Source: JADJGC01 sp964576925
GTDB taxonomy: Bacteria; Zixibacteria; MSB-5A5; CAIYYT01
Assembly (NCBI GenBank): GCA_964576925.1
Contig: CAZNWJ010000005.1
Span: 109,534-173,533 of the forward strand
Direction of reading: 5' to 3'
Length of the DNA: 64,000 nt
The notes beneath the pieces were generated by a model, which made no database searches, was not told the origin of the DNA, and saw only the letters and a list, made by a program, of their open reading frames with translations. The position numbers and the translations under genes are program-made. This document shows, piece after piece, positions 53,085-63,047 of this stretch; within the stretch, counting starts at the first letter, position 1; each line of letters opens with the position of its first letter.

Positions 53085-53702
53085 ATGCAAAGCCGTTGGC
53101 TGGTGCTGATTATCCTATTCGCGGTAGCGGTGGCTGTTGGTAGCGCTCCGCCCGAAACGAAACCGGTCGCTTCCGATGAGGAGTTGCTTGCGAAAGCGGC
53201 TGAAGTAGCCATCTCCCAGTTTAGTTCACAGCTGCAAACCTCTCTCAAAGTCGCCCTGAGCGAAGGCGGGCCGGTTAATGCGCTGGGCGTCTGCAATGTC
53301 GTGGCGCCGGACATCCAGATGGCTCATGTGCGCGACGGCTGGTTCATCGAGCGCGTTACCGATCGTCCGCGCAATCGCAATAGCCAGGCTGATTCGCTGC
53401 AATTGGTGGTGCTGGGGCGCTTTGCCGCCTCAGATTCGCTGGCCTCGGTTACCGAGTGGGACCACCCGCAAGAGCGGCAGAAATTCCGCTATTTCAAACC
53501 GATTCGCGTTGCAGATATCTGCCTTAACTGCCATGGGGATGCCGGAAAACTCGACGCCAACGTCAAGGCAAAGCTCGCAGAGCTCTATCCGAACGACAAG
53601 GCGGTAGGCTACAAAGTGGGAGAATTGCGCGGCATGTTTGCTGTCGAGATTCTCTGGCCTGAGGGCAAGGCCTATGCCGAGAAGTTGACCTCCGGCAAAT
53701 AA
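53085..53702 (+). CDS. Secreted heme-binding protein of the DUF3365/Tll0287-like type
   Basis: 205 residues from ATG 53085, which has AGGAGGTG upstream; longer in-frame starts give an unlikely N-terminus. Signal peptide about 1-22 (ends VGSA). The middle has a SVTEWDHPQERQKFRYFKPI motif and a CxxCH heme site (ICLNCHG), then GYKVGELRGMFAVEI, matching the DUF3365 family of c-type heme sensor/redox domains. It probably acts in the periplasm; partner unknown. Confidence 0.87.
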   Translation: MQSRWLVLIILFAVAVAVGSAPPETKPVASDEELLAKAAEVAISQFSSQLQTSLKVALSEGGPVNALGVCNVVAPDIQMAHVRDGWFIERVTDRPRNRNSQADSLQLVVLGRFAASDSLASVTEWDHPQERQKFRYFKPIRVADICLNCHGDAGKLDANVKAKLAELYPNDKAVGYKVGELRGMFAVEILWPEGKAYAEKLTSGK

Positions 53703-53896
53703 CGGATCGACTGCGGCGGCCTGTGGAGCCGCCTCAATCCTGCTCGGACAGCAATCTAACCAGGATCTAACCAAAGCACCCAAATGTGATCGTCTTGGCG
53801 CCGATCAGCGATTAATTGGATCGATGAAAGCATAAATGAGGGCAGACGAGTTTTCGGGCGGGAACTTTCAAGCCCGATTGTCGTTTAATCTGATCT

Positions 53897-55519
53897 ATGA
53901 TAAAGACAAAGGCTCACATGATCTTAGTAAACACAAGGTTCGCGCGGGCGGGGGTCAGTCTGGCCCTGTTGATTGTCGTCTCATTTGGTGCCTTAGACGT
54001 TTGTCGGGCGCAGGATCCAACGGCGATTATGAATCCGGACAGCGCGCTCGCCGAACGCCTGCAAATGCTCCGCGGTGCACCGCTCACGCTGGCGCAAGCC
54101 CAAGAACTCGCTCTGCGTAATTCCACGAGCGTGCGGGAAGCCGCCGCGTCATTGCGAGCGGCAGGTGGCTCGGTGCGCAAAGAACGCGGGGCTTTCGATC
54201 CCGAGCTCTTTGCCGAGATCGTCAAAACAGGAACGGACATGCCGAGCGCTTCGCCGTTTGCCGGAGCCAGTGTTCTTGAAACTGACGAATCGCGGACGGC
54301 TGCCGGTGTCAGGCTCAAGCTGCCCCTGGGAACGCAGATTGAGGCCTCGCTATATTCGGTCAAGACGGAAACCAATTCCAGCTTTTCAACCCTTAATCCG
54401 CAGTACATGTCGGAGGGGAAATTACAAATCGTCCAGCCGCTCCTGAGTGGCTTTGGTCCCGGCGCAAGCGGCGATCTCCAATCGGCGCACCGAGACCGCG
54501 TGGCGGCCGAAGCTCGCTACGCTGCTGCAGTGCTCACAACGACGGCACTTGTTGAACAAACCTATTGGGATCTCTACGCCGCAGAGCGCGATCTCGCGGT
54601 GCAGTTGCTGATACGTGATCAGACCGCGTCATTTCTGGGCGAGACCAGGCTTCGTGCCGAGGCGGGTTTGGTCGGCCCCAACCAGGTTGCGAATGCCCGC
54701 GTCTTTCTTGCCGAACAGGAACAGGCCGTACTCGATCGCGAAGAAAACCTTGATCGCATTTCAGACCAACTGGCTTCTCTGATCGGCGCACGTCCGAGCG
54801 GCGCCAACTACCGCTATCATCCACAAGACGAACCGAGCGTGCGCATCGCTGCGCCCCAGGTCGATTCTCTGCTGGCTCGCGCGATGGCTGCGAATCGCTC
54901 ACTCGAGGCGGCAGCAAACGCCGTCGCCGCAGCCAAAATGCGCGAGCGCAGCGCGCGCTGGAATGCGTTACCGCGACTCGATCTTGTCGGTGCGATCGGG
55001 GGATACGGTCTCTCGGGAACCGGCCGTGACGTCGTTGTTATCGGCGACACGGTACGCAGCCTGTACGATGGCGGCGGCGGTGATGCGCTGAGTTCGGCGC
55101 TTCAGCGCGAAAACCCGACCTGGACCATCGGTGTACGGCTCACTTATCCCATCGGATTGCGTTCCGGAGGCGGCGAGCGTGACCGTCTCGCCGGTGAACG
55201 CGCCCGCGCCGAGGAGCAGTACCAGGCGGTGCGTCGGGCGCTCGAAGAGGATGTGCGGCGCGCTTATCGTGAACTCTCACATGCGCAACGACGACTCGAG
55301 GTCGCCCGTGACGGCGTCGATGCCTCGCTGGAGCAAGTTCGCATCGGCCGGTTGGAGTACAACGCCGGCAGAACCACGGCTTTTGAGTTAGTACGCTTGG
55401 CTGCCGATCTGGCATCGGCTCAGCAAAGATATTCACAGGCGCTGGTGCGCGCGGCAAAGGCTGCCGCGGAGATAAAGCGTCTTACCACCGGAACGATCTC
55501 CAGCTATGTGGCTGGATAA
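53897..55519 (+). CDS. TolC-family outer membrane efflux protein
   Basis: 540 residues. ATG 53897; the signal peptide ends near CRAQ. The outer membrane factor pattern is present: two long heptad-rich halves, ALRNSTSV near the start of the first, PLLSGFGPGASG, and a second half (about 320-530) with TFELVRLAADL-like spacing (AFELVRLAADLASAQQRYSQAL). It begins a tripartite operon: adaptor 16 nt downstream, then the RND pump. No obvious Shine-Dalgarno; another start (ATG 53918) is possible. Confidence 0.9.
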   Translation: MIKTKAHMILVNTRFARAGVSLALLIVVSFGALDVCRAQDPTAIMNPDSALAERLQMLRGAPLTLAQAQELALRNSTSVREAAASLRAAGGSVRKERGAFDPELFAEIVKTGTDMPSASPFAGASVLETDESRTAAGVRLKLPLGTQIEASLYSVKTETNSSFSTLNPQYMSEGKLQIVQPLLSGFGPGASGDLQSAHRDRVAAEARYAAAVLTTTALVEQTYWDLYAAERDLAVQLLIRDQTASFLGETRLRAEAGLVGPNQVANARVFLAEQEQAVLDREENLDRISDQLASLIGARPSGANYRYHPQDEPSVRIAAPQVDSLLARAMAANRSLEAAANAVAAAKMRERSARWNALPRLDLVGAIGGYGLSGTGRDVVVIGDTVRSLYDGGGGDALSSALQRENPTWTIGVRLTYPIGLRSGGGERDRLAGERARAEEQYQAVRRALEEDVRRAYRELSHAQRRLEVARDGVDASLEQVRIGRLEYNAGRTTAFELVRLAADLASAQQRYSQALVRAAKAAAEIKRLTTGTISSYVAG

Positions 55520-55534
55520 GAAGGGTCCTCTTTT

Positions 55535-56665
55535 ATGTTTCCGCGAACGAATCTCCCGCAACCGATAAACCGCCCAACTCATGTGCTGCTTCGCATACTG
55601 CCGACGCTTGCTGCATTGTCTGTGACTCTGACCGTGATCGCCGGTTGCACGAATCAGCAGGCCGGAGGATTTCAACCTCCGCCCACGGCAATTGAAATGG
55701 CTGTGGCGCAGGCGACCACCGTTACCGATCGCTTTGAAGCTGTCGGTACTATCGAAGCCAACGACGCTGTCCTGATTGTCTCGCAGATCGACGCATTGGT
55801 CGTCGACCTGCCTTACCGGGAAGGTGATCCGATCGCCCGAGGGCAGTTGATCGCCCAGCTTGACGACGCGCAGCTTCGTGCGGAAGAGTCGCGGGCGGCC
55901 GCCCTGCGCGATCAGAAGAAGATCAGCTTCGATCGCATCAAATCGATCGTCGACCAGGGGGCCGGTGCACCGCAAGATCTCGACAACGCCGCGGCCGAGT
56001 TGAAAATCGCCGAAGCTGAATTGACGCTGATCCAGGCCCGTCTCGAAAAGACAAGAATAGTAGCTCCTTTCGACGGCGTCGTCGGCGCTCGGCGAGTCAG
56101 CCCGGGAGCGTTCTTGCGCGCCGGCTCGCCGATTACGGAAATTGCCGACCTGGATCGCATCAAGGTTACCTTCTCGGCGCCGGAGCGATATTATCCAAGC
56201 CTGACGCGCGGTGCTTCGGTTGATGTCTCGACCACGGCATTTCCCGACCTTGTTCTCAAGGGACGCATCGATGTCATCGAACCGGTCGTGGACCAAGCCA
56301 CGCGCAGCGCGCGGATTATTGCCAGGGCTGAGAATCCGGGACGCCAGTTCCGCCCAGGTATGTCGGCCAATGTCTCGGCAGTTCTTAACCAGCGTCCGAA
56401 CGCGGTTACGATCCCTGATGAGGCAGTCTTCGCCGAGGGCAATCAGACGCTGGTCTTTGCGATCAAATCCGATTCCACGGTAACCCGCACTCCGATCACG
56501 CTCGGCACGCGCATGACGGGGTCGGTTGAAGTGCTGACCGGTCTTGCCGCAGGCGATCGCGTGGTGCGCGCCGGTCACCAGAAGTTGTATGAAGGCGCCA
56601 AGGTAATGCCGGTTGTCAGCCAAATGCAACCGCCGGCGGATTCCGCTCAGGGCGGCTCGCAATGA
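55535..56665 (+). CDS. RND periplasmic adaptor lipoprotein (MFP/HlyD family)
   Basis: 376 residues. ATG 55535 follows GAAGGG. The signal peptide ends in a lipobox (VIAGC), so it is lipid-anchored to the inner membrane, facing the periplasm. The lipoyl half-motifs (VSQIDALVVDLPYREGD and IVAPFDGVVGARRVSPG) flank a helical hairpin (about 120-165); beta-barrel and membrane-proximal domains follow (KVTFSAPERYY; RFRPGM-like FRPGMSANV). It links the pump to TolC. The stop TGA overlaps the ATG of the pump by 4 nt. Confidence 0.95.
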   Translation: MFPRTNLPQPINRPTHVLLRILPTLAALSVTLTVIAGCTNQQAGGFQPPPTAIEMAVAQATTVTDRFEAVGTIEANDAVLIVSQIDALVVDLPYREGDPIARGQLIAQLDDAQLRAEESRAAALRDQKKISFDRIKSIVDQGAGAPQDLDNAAAELKIAEAELTLIQARLEKTRIVAPFDGVVGARRVSPGAFLRAGSPITEIADLDRIKVTFSAPERYYPSLTRGASVDVSTTAFPDLVLKGRIDVIEPVVDQATRSARIIARAENPGRQFRPGMSANVSAVLNQRPNAVTIPDEAVFAEGNQTLVFAIKSDSTVTRTPITLGTRMTGSVEVLTGLAAGDRVVRAGHQKLYEGAKVMPVVSQMQPPADSAQGGSQ

Positions 56666-59600
56666 AGCTAAGCGAACTTTCGATCAAACGACCTGTCTTC
56701 GCGACGGTGATGAGTCTTGTGATCATCCTCTTCGGGGTGGTCTCGTACACGCGACTCCCGGTTCGTGAATATCCCGATATCGACCCGCCGATTGTGTCCA
56801 TCCAGACGCTCTATCGGGGCGCCAGTCCGAGCGTAGTCGAGACGGAAATCACCGATGTGCTCGAAGAACAACTTTCGACTCTCGAAGGGGTCAAAACCTT
56901 GACGTCCTCCAGCCGCGAGCAAGGCTCGGTCATCACGATCGAGTTTGAACTGGGGCGCAATGTCGACGAAGCGGCTAACGACGTGCGCGACCGCGTGTCG
57001 CGCGTGCGCGGCAGTCTCCCGCGCGAAGCCGACGATCCGATCGTCGAAAAAGTTGATGCCAACGCACAACCAATCGTCTGGCTGGCGCTGTTCTCTTCGC
57101 GGCATTCCAATCTGGAAGTCACCGACGTCGCCGAACGCGTGATGAAAGAGCGCCTGCAGCGCCTGCCCGGTGTTGGTTCGGTACGAATCGCCGGCGAGCG
57201 TCGCTATGCGATCCGGGTTTGGCTCGACCCGCAGAAGATGGCTGCTCACGGGCTGGTTGCGCGCGATGTCGAGCAAGCAATCACACTTGAAAACGCGGAA
57301 ATTCCTGCCGGCCGGGTGGAAGGTGAAGGCCGCGAGTTCTCGGTGCGGACCAGGGGCGAACTGGCCACGCCGGACGAGTTTGCCGCTATTGTCGTGAAGC
57401 AGAACGGCGATGAATTGGTGCGCCTTGGCGACATCGCCGAAGTGACCCTGGGCGCTGAAGATGAACGCACGGAAGTGCGCTACAACGGCCAGCCGGCCGT
57501 CGGACTCGGCGTGAGCAAGCAAACCAATGCCAGTACGTTGGACGTGGCTGAGGCCGTCGCTAATCGACTTCCAGAGCTACAGAGACTCTTGCCGGAGGGT
57601 ATGCAAGTTGAGATTGCCTACAATTCTGCGACGTTCATTCGCGAATCGATCAACGAGGTCGGGGAAACCCTGATTATTGCCATCTTCCTGGTGGTCCTTG
57701 TCATCCTTGTGTTTCTGAAGAGCTTCCGCGCGACGATTATCCCGACGTTTGCAATCCCGACGTCGATCATCGGTACGCTGGCGCTGGCGTATTTTCTTGG
57801 CTTCACGATCAACATCCTCACGCTCCTGGCGCTGGTACTCGCCATTGGGTTGGTAGTTGACGACGCCATTGTTGTGCTCGAGAATATTTTCCGCCACATG
57901 CAAATGGGCAAATCACGGCGACAGGCGGCGTTTGACGGCTCGCGGGAAATCGGCTTCGCTGTCGTTGCCACCACAATCTCGTTGGTAGCTGTGTTCGTTC
58001 CGCTCGCATTCTTGCAGGGTAACGTGGGACGATTGTTCAACGAGTTCGGGATCTCGGTCGCCGTCGCGGTTTTGATTTCCGGGTTTGTTGCGCTGACGCT
58101 GACGCCCATGTTGTGTTCGCGAATCCTCAAGCCGCTGCACGGCCAGAGCAATAGCTGGGCGACACGCTCGTTTGATGCTTTCTTTGCCGGCTTAGATCGT
58201 ATCTACGACACGACCTTGCGCACAACCTTGCGTCATCGCTGGCTGGCGCTTGGTGTGGCCGCCGGGCTGATTGTGATCAGTGCCGGACTGATGAAGTTCA
58301 TACCCAGCGAGTTGGTTCCAACTGAAGACCGCGGGATCGGGTTCGGAATTGTCATCGCGCCGGAAGGTTCGACGCTTGAGTATACCGATCGTTACGTCCG
58401 ACAAATTGAAGGCATCCTGATGAATTTGCCTGAACGCGAGGGTTTGTTTACGGCCACCGGACTCGGCTTCGGCGGTCCCGGCACCGTGACAAATTCTTTC
58501 ATGTTCTTGCGCCTCAAGCCGCGCGATCAGCGCGAGCGCAAGCAGCAGGAAATTGTCGGCAGCCTGTTCCCGGTGCTTTTCTCCATTCCGGGCGTTTTGG
58601 CGTTTGTCGTCAACCCGCCCAGCCTGGGATCAGGGGTCAGCTCGAAACCGATTGAATACGTGCTTCAGGGCGATAGCTATGACCAACTCCAACAGGCGGT
58701 AGGAGTGATGATGGGCGAGGCTTCCAAACTTGGCTACCTGATAAACCTGGATACCGACCTACGCCTCAACAAGCCGCAGCTCGATCTCACCATTGACCGC
58801 GATCGAGCGTCGGGATTGGGTGTTTCCGTGACCGATATCGGCACGACGCTCGAGTCATTCCTCGGCGGACGCGCCGTGACTAACTTCAAGCGCGGCTCCA
58901 AGCAGTATGACGTGATCGTGCAATTGCGCCCAGCCCAACGCTCCACGCCAAATACAATCGACGGTATCTACGTGCGCGGAAACGCCGGACTGGTGCAATT
59001 GGCTAACGTGGTCAGCGTAAACGAGACGGTGGCGCCAAAGGAGCTTAACCACTACAATCGCGTACGCTCGGCGACCATCACCGCCAACATTGCCCCCGGC
59101 GTCAGTCTCGGGCAGGCGCTGGATGACCTCGACCGCATCGCCGAAAGCAACCTCCCCGGTACGATCAAACGCGAGTTGTCAGGCCAGTCGAAGGAGTTTC
59201 GCGATTCCAGCACCAGCCTCTATTTCCTGTTCTTGCTGGCGGTCGTCTTTATTTTCCTCGTGCTGGCAGCGCAGTTCGAGAGTTTCATTCACCCGTTGAC
59301 CATTCTCCTATCTGTACCGCTGGCCGTGGTTGGGTCGCTGGTGTCACTCTTTGTTTTCGGTCAAAGTCTGAACATCTACTCGCAGATCGGGCTGATTATG
59401 CTCATTGGCCTGGTAACCAAGAACTCGATCCTGATCGTAGAATATGCAAATCAGTTGCGCGAACAGGGGAGGGAAGTCTTCGATGCGGTCGTGGAGGCTG
59501 CGCGCATCCGCCTGCGCCCGATCCTGATGACTTCCTTTGCGACGATCTTCGGTGTTCTTCCGATCGCGATCGGCCTGGGCGCAGGCGCCGAATCTCGCCG

Positions 59601-59769
59601 GCCGCTCGGAATCGCTGTAGTCGGCGGTTTGTTCTTCTCGACTTTCCTGACCCTGGTCCTGGTACCGGTCGTTTATACACTGCTTGCGCGCTTCACCAAG
59701 GTCGTCGTACATTCAGAAGACGCTGACCTTACCACCGATCACGGCAAACGGGTGTCAACGGAAGCATAA
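56662..59769 (+). CDS. RND multidrug/efflux permease (AcrB/MexB-type)
   Basis: 1035 residues, the usual length. First helix SIKRPVFATVMSLVIILFG. The proton-relay helix 4 reads IGLVVDDAIVVLENIFRHM, with both aspartates. Two large periplasmic loops and 12 transmembrane helices are visible, and the C-terminal half repeats the fold (QIGLIMLIGLVTKNSILIVEYAN). It sits in the operon TolC, adaptor, pump. The substrate is open: these pumps expel drugs, bile-like compounds or metabolites. Confidence 0.96.
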   Translation: MKLSELSIKRPVFATVMSLVIILFGVVSYTRLPVREYPDIDPPIVSIQTLYRGASPSVVETEITDVLEEQLSTLEGVKTLTSSSREQGSVITIEFELGRNVDEAANDVRDRVSRVRGSLPREADDPIVEKVDANAQPIVWLALFSSRHSNLEVTDVAERVMKERLQRLPGVGSVRIAGERRYAIRVWLDPQKMAAHGLVARDVEQAITLENAEIPAGRVEGEGREFSVRTRGELATPDEFAAIVVKQNGDELVRLGDIAEVTLGAEDERTEVRYNGQPAVGLGVSKQTNASTLDVAEAVANRLPELQRLLPEGMQVEIAYNSATFIRESINEVGETLIIAIFLVVLVILVFLKSFRATIIPTFAIPTSIIGTLALAYFLGFTINILTLLALVLAIGLVVDDAIVVLENIFRHMQMGKSRRQAAFDGSREIGFAVVATTISLVAVFVPLAFLQGNVGRLFNEFGISVAVAVLISGFVALTLTPMLCSRILKPLHGQSNSWATRSFDAFFAGLDRIYDTTLRTTLRHRWLALGVAAGLIVISAGLMKFIPSELVPTEDRGIGFGIVIAPEGSTLEYTDRYVRQIEGILMNLPEREGLFTATGLGFGGPGTVTNSFMFLRLKPRDQRERKQQEIVGSLFPVLFSIPGVLAFVVNPPSLGSGVSSKPIEYVLQGDSYDQLQQAVGVMMGEASKLGYLINLDTDLRLNKPQLDLTIDRDRASGLGVSVTDIGTTLESFLGGRAVTNFKRGSKQYDVIVQLRPAQRSTPNTIDGIYVRGNAGLVQLANVVSVNETVAPKELNHYNRVRSATITANIAPGVSLGQALDDLDRIAESNLPGTIKRELSGQSKEFRDSSTSLYFLFLLAVVFIFLVLAAQFESFIHPLTILLSVPLAVVGSLVSLFVFGQSLNIYSQIGLIMLIGLVTKNSILIVEYANQLREQGREVFDAVVEAARIRLRPILMTSFATIFGVLPIAIGLGAGAESRRPLGIAVVGGLFFSTFLTLVLVPVVYTLLARFTKVVVHSEDADLTTDHGKRVSTEA

Positions 59770-59784
59770 CCGGAGGCGTTCACA

Positions 59785-60741
59785 ATGGAACTTCGCAGGC
59801 TTGGAGATTCAGAGATCCAAACACCGCCGCTGGTGCTGGGAGGCAATGTCTTCGGCTGGACAGTGGATGAGGCCGATTCCTTTCGCTTGCTGGATCGTTT
59901 CCGTGATGCGGGATTCAACTTCGTAGACACTGCCAATGTCTATTCGCGGTGGAAACCGGGGAATCAAGGAGGGGAGTCAGAAACGATTATCGGCAACTGG
60001 ACAAAGTCTCGCGGTAACCGTTCGCAAGTTATCATAGCCACCAAGGTCGGTCATGAAATGGATCCAGAACGCAAGGGACTCAAGAAGGATAATATCCTCC
60101 GCGAGGCGGACGAATCGTTGCGGCGTCTGCAAACCGATTACATTGACTTGTACCAGTCTCACGTGGATGATCCGGAGACTCCCATCGAAGAGACCCTGGA
60201 GGCTTACGCAGAACTGGTCAAAGCGGGTAAAGTACGGGCAATCGGTGCATCTAATTTCTCTGCGGATCGCGTGACCAAGTCAATCGAGGCTGCTCGCAAG
60301 TTTGGCTACCCACTTTATGTTAGCCTTCAACCTCAATACAATCTCTGCGAACGCACTGAGTACGAAGCCAAGCTTGAAGCGACATGCACTGAGCTCGGAT
60401 TGGGCGTCATTCCGTACTTTAGCTTGGCGCGCGGCTTCCTCACCGGGAAGTATCGGACGGAGGCTGATCTGTCGAAGAGTCCAAGGGGACAGGGAGTGAA
60501 AAAATACCTTAACGATTCGGGCCGGAGTATTCTGGCCGCTCTCGACAAGGTATCGGCAGAAACTTCGACGAATCCCGCACAGGTCGCATTGGCGTGGCTC
60601 ATCGCGCGACCGAGTATAACGGCGCCGATTGCCAGCGCCACGAATCTTGAGCAACTCGGCGAGCTTATCGCGTCGACGAGGCTCGAACTGACTGGCGATC
60701 AGATCCAGCGACTCAACCAGGCCAGCGCGTATTCACGCTAA
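59785..60741 (+). CDS. Aldo/keto reductase
   Basis: 318 residues. ATG 59785 follows GGAGG and lies 16 nt after the pump, so it is probably co-transcribed. The AKR barrel has its catalytic set: Asp and Tyr in VDTANVYS, Lys in IATKVG, His in YQSHVDD. C-terminal NADPH-binding residues appear in PIASATN. It reduces carbonyls; the natural substrate is unknown. It is an odd fourth member of an efflux operon and may detoxify the compound that is pumped out (inference). Confidence 0.93.
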   Translation: MELRRLGDSEIQTPPLVLGGNVFGWTVDEADSFRLLDRFRDAGFNFVDTANVYSRWKPGNQGGESETIIGNWTKSRGNRSQVIIATKVGHEMDPERKGLKKDNILREADESLRRLQTDYIDLYQSHVDDPETPIEETLEAYAELVKAGKVRAIGASNFSADRVTKSIEAARKFGYPLYVSLQPQYNLCERTEYEAKLEATCTELGLGVIPYFSLARGFLTGKYRTEADLSKSPRGQGVKKYLNDSGRSILAALDKVSAETSTNPAQVALAWLIARPSITAPIASATNLEQLGELIASTRLELTGDQIQRLNQASAYSR

Positions 60742-60757
60742 AGGTCGTCCTTGCGCA

Positions 60758-61012
60758 CTACGAACACAAAGAGCACGGTGCTCCCCCGCCCCCAAAAATG
60801 TAGTTAATCAGGTACACGGCGTCAGAAATATCGACATGCGCACTGCAGTCGCTATCGGTCATGGTCTTGGCCACGATGATCCGTCCATTGGCAAAAATGT
60901 AACTCACGAGTGCCACGACATCGCTGATGTTCACCTGACCGCTGGCGTCACAGTCACAGCGGTAACGAGCTCCGGTTGTCAAGAATCGCGCGTCCGCTCG
61001 TCGGGCAGTCAA
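60758..61012 (-). pseudogene. Orphan dockerin domain, probably remnant of a longer gene
   Basis: 84 codons on the minus strand from a TTG. They hold a complete dockerin (CDASGQVNISD loop, then DCSAHVDISD loop, ending GGGAPCSLC) and almost nothing else. The frame is open about 45 nt further upstream, then hits a stop; no signal peptide or passenger is present. It is either a decayed gene end or a free-standing dockerin. It lies 12-16 kb away from the main array. Confidence 0.6.
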
Positions 61013-61109
61013 TGAACTACTGGCACACCCAGGGTATCGATCGGTCCATGCAGCTTCTCAGAGAAGAGCTGAAAGTTTACAATACAGGTATGGTTTAACA
61101 TCGCCATAG

Positions 61110-61138
61110 TTGCCGATATTGAATCAACGTCCTAAATT
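61110..61138 (+). promoter_or_regulatory. Leaderless promoter of the Ser/Thr kinase gene
   Basis: TTGCCG (61110-61115), 17 nt, TAAATT (61133-61138), then 7 nt to ATG 61146; no Shine-Dalgarno. Confidence 0.4.
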
Positions 61139-61145
61139 GTTGATA

Positions 61146-62960
61146 ATGTCAGAAGAACAGCCTGAGCGGACAAAGAGCGGAGACACTCGGCGCATCGATA
61201 CGAAGCCGGACGGTGTGCGCAGACCTCCGCAGACTCCCCGCACGATAGGCCAGTATGACGTGATCGGAGTTCTTGGCGAAGGAGGCATGGGTGCAGTGTA
61301 CTTGGCCTTCGATGACTCCATGAAGCGCAATGTCGCCGTCAAGGTACTTCACAAGTCGTTTCTTGCATCCGGAATCGTGCACAAACGATTTGCCCGCGAG
61401 GCTTGGATTGCCGGTCAACTTGAACACGAGCACATCATTCGCGTGTACAGCCGCGGCGAGCAGGCTGATTCACACTATCTGGTTATGGAATACGCCGACG
61501 GCGGGTCGCTGGCGGACGAGTTGCGTCGCCTGGCTGACGCGAGTTCACAAGACAAGTTGACGGCAGTACAAGACCCGACGCGAATCAACTCGCTGCTGAA
61601 ACGCTTTGTCGAACTGGCGCGGGCAATCGAGTACGTCCACACGCGGGGCTTTATTCACCGGGATATCAAGCCGCAGAACATTCTCCTGGCCGGAGCCGAG
61701 AAGACCTTTAAGCTCACCGATTTTGGCATTGCACACGCGGAAGAAATGTCCCGCGTCACCCGGGCCGGCGATTTCATCGGGACGATCAGGTACATGTCAC
61801 CCGAGTTGTTGTCGGCACACCGATCGGAAATCGACAAACGTGCGGACATCTACTCCCTGGGAGTGACTCTTTTTGAAGCGCTAACCCTGACGATGCCTTT
61901 TGCCGGGGATACTGAAGAGAAGTACATCGCCTCGATTCTGGCCGGCCGATCGATTCCAGCGCGGCGCATGAATTCGCGCATCCCACGCGATCTGGAGACG
62001 GTATTGTTGGTCGCGATGCACCATGATCCGGCCCGGCGGTACCAGCATGCATCGGAATTCGCCGACGATTTGGAGAGAATCCTGCATGACCGCCCGATCA
62101 AGGCGCAACGCGCAGGTTTGGCTAGGCGCGTGGCGATGTTTTGCCGACGGCATGCCGCCACCATCGGCCTCACAGTGACCGGAGCTGTGCTGGTATCGTT
62201 GATCGCCTTCGGACTCTACGCGCACCAGCGGCGGCAGTTAGACTACAAGAGGATCGGACAGATTCTGCAGACCAGCATCACGACGGGCACGGCACCGGAT
62301 GAGATCGATGATGACTGGGCTCGCCTCGCTGCGATACTGGCGGCGCGTGTCAAAGCGAATCAGCGCGACTCACTGTCGATTTGGTATTATCGAAGCACGT
62401 TTCGCCTGGACGTGATTACCGACCCGATCAACGACACCGACAAGAGCTTGAAATTGGTTTCAAGCTTGTCGGAGACGCTCCCCTCTAGCGTGCAGAGCAC
62501 AATGCCTCACATCGCTTTGTCCGCAGAAATTGCGATCGGGGTTGATACTCTACCGTTTGAGCGCGCCGCGATTTATGAAGGCGTTCATGGAGCGATCGAG
62601 GCACGCGGGGGCTTCATTACGACCATCGCCAGCGACTCGCTGTTGCGCGAACGACCGGGCGCACGGATACTGAGGATCAGAGTTATCGCCAGCCGTTACT
62701 TTAATGCTGGATTCTTTGACGAGGCTCCCGAGCAGAGCCCGTTGGTCAAAGATCCGGACTTGGGCCGTCAAGGCGAGATTGTTGTGACATCTTCCGGAGA
62801 CACATTGGTCGCTCGCTCGATGTCAATCCAGGCCCTGTTCAACAAGGCGAGAGCGGCAGAGAGCGCGATTCTTGATCTGGATCATTTTCGTCCGGCGGCA
62901 GTAGTCTTTGTCGATACGGTTGTTCGAACATTCGATGTTCTCGTTTACGAAGGCAACTAA
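61146..62960 (+). CDS. Membrane-anchored PknB-type Ser/Thr protein kinase
   Basis: 604 residues from ATG 61146. Kinase domain about 34-305: GEGGMGAVY glycine loop, Lys66 (VAVKV), catalytic HRDIKPQN with Asp173, and DFG. One transmembrane helix follows (about 337-362; TIGLTVTGAVLVSLIAFGLY). The C-terminal ~240 residues lie outside the membrane and carry a beta-rich domain I do not recognise; it lacks PASTA repeats. The receptor-like layout suggests it senses something in the periplasm. The adjoining lipoprotein gene (63048) follows 87 nt later and may be co-transcribed. Confidence 0.92.
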   Translation: MSEEQPERTKSGDTRRIDTKPDGVRRPPQTPRTIGQYDVIGVLGEGGMGAVYLAFDDSMKRNVAVKVLHKSFLASGIVHKRFAREAWIAGQLEHEHIIRVYSRGEQADSHYLVMEYADGGSLADELRRLADASSQDKLTAVQDPTRINSLLKRFVELARAIEYVHTRGFIHRDIKPQNILLAGAEKTFKLTDFGIAHAEEMSRVTRAGDFIGTIRYMSPELLSAHRSEIDKRADIYSLGVTLFEALTLTMPFAGDTEEKYIASILAGRSIPARRMNSRIPRDLETVLLVAMHHDPARRYQHASEFADDLERILHDRPIKAQRAGLARRVAMFCRRHAATIGLTVTGAVLVSLIAFGLYAHQRRQLDYKRIGQILQTSITTGTAPDEIDDDWARLAAILAARVKANQRDSLSIWYYRSTFRLDVITDPINDTDKSLKLVSSLSETLPSSVQSTMPHIALSAEIAIGVDTLPFERAAIYEGVHGAIEARGGFITTIASDSLLRERPGARILRIRVIASRYFNAGFFDEAPEQSPLVKDPDLGRQGEIVVTSSGDTLVARSMSIQALFNKARAAESAILDLDHFRPAAVVFVDTVVRTFDVLVYEGN

Positions 62961-63047
62961 GTTAGTTCCGGCGTCAGTCGTGCATTGCCCTTAAGCGATT
63001 GCTGCCGGATCCTTTTCTTGCCACCGGATTTGAGTGGAGGTTCTGTT

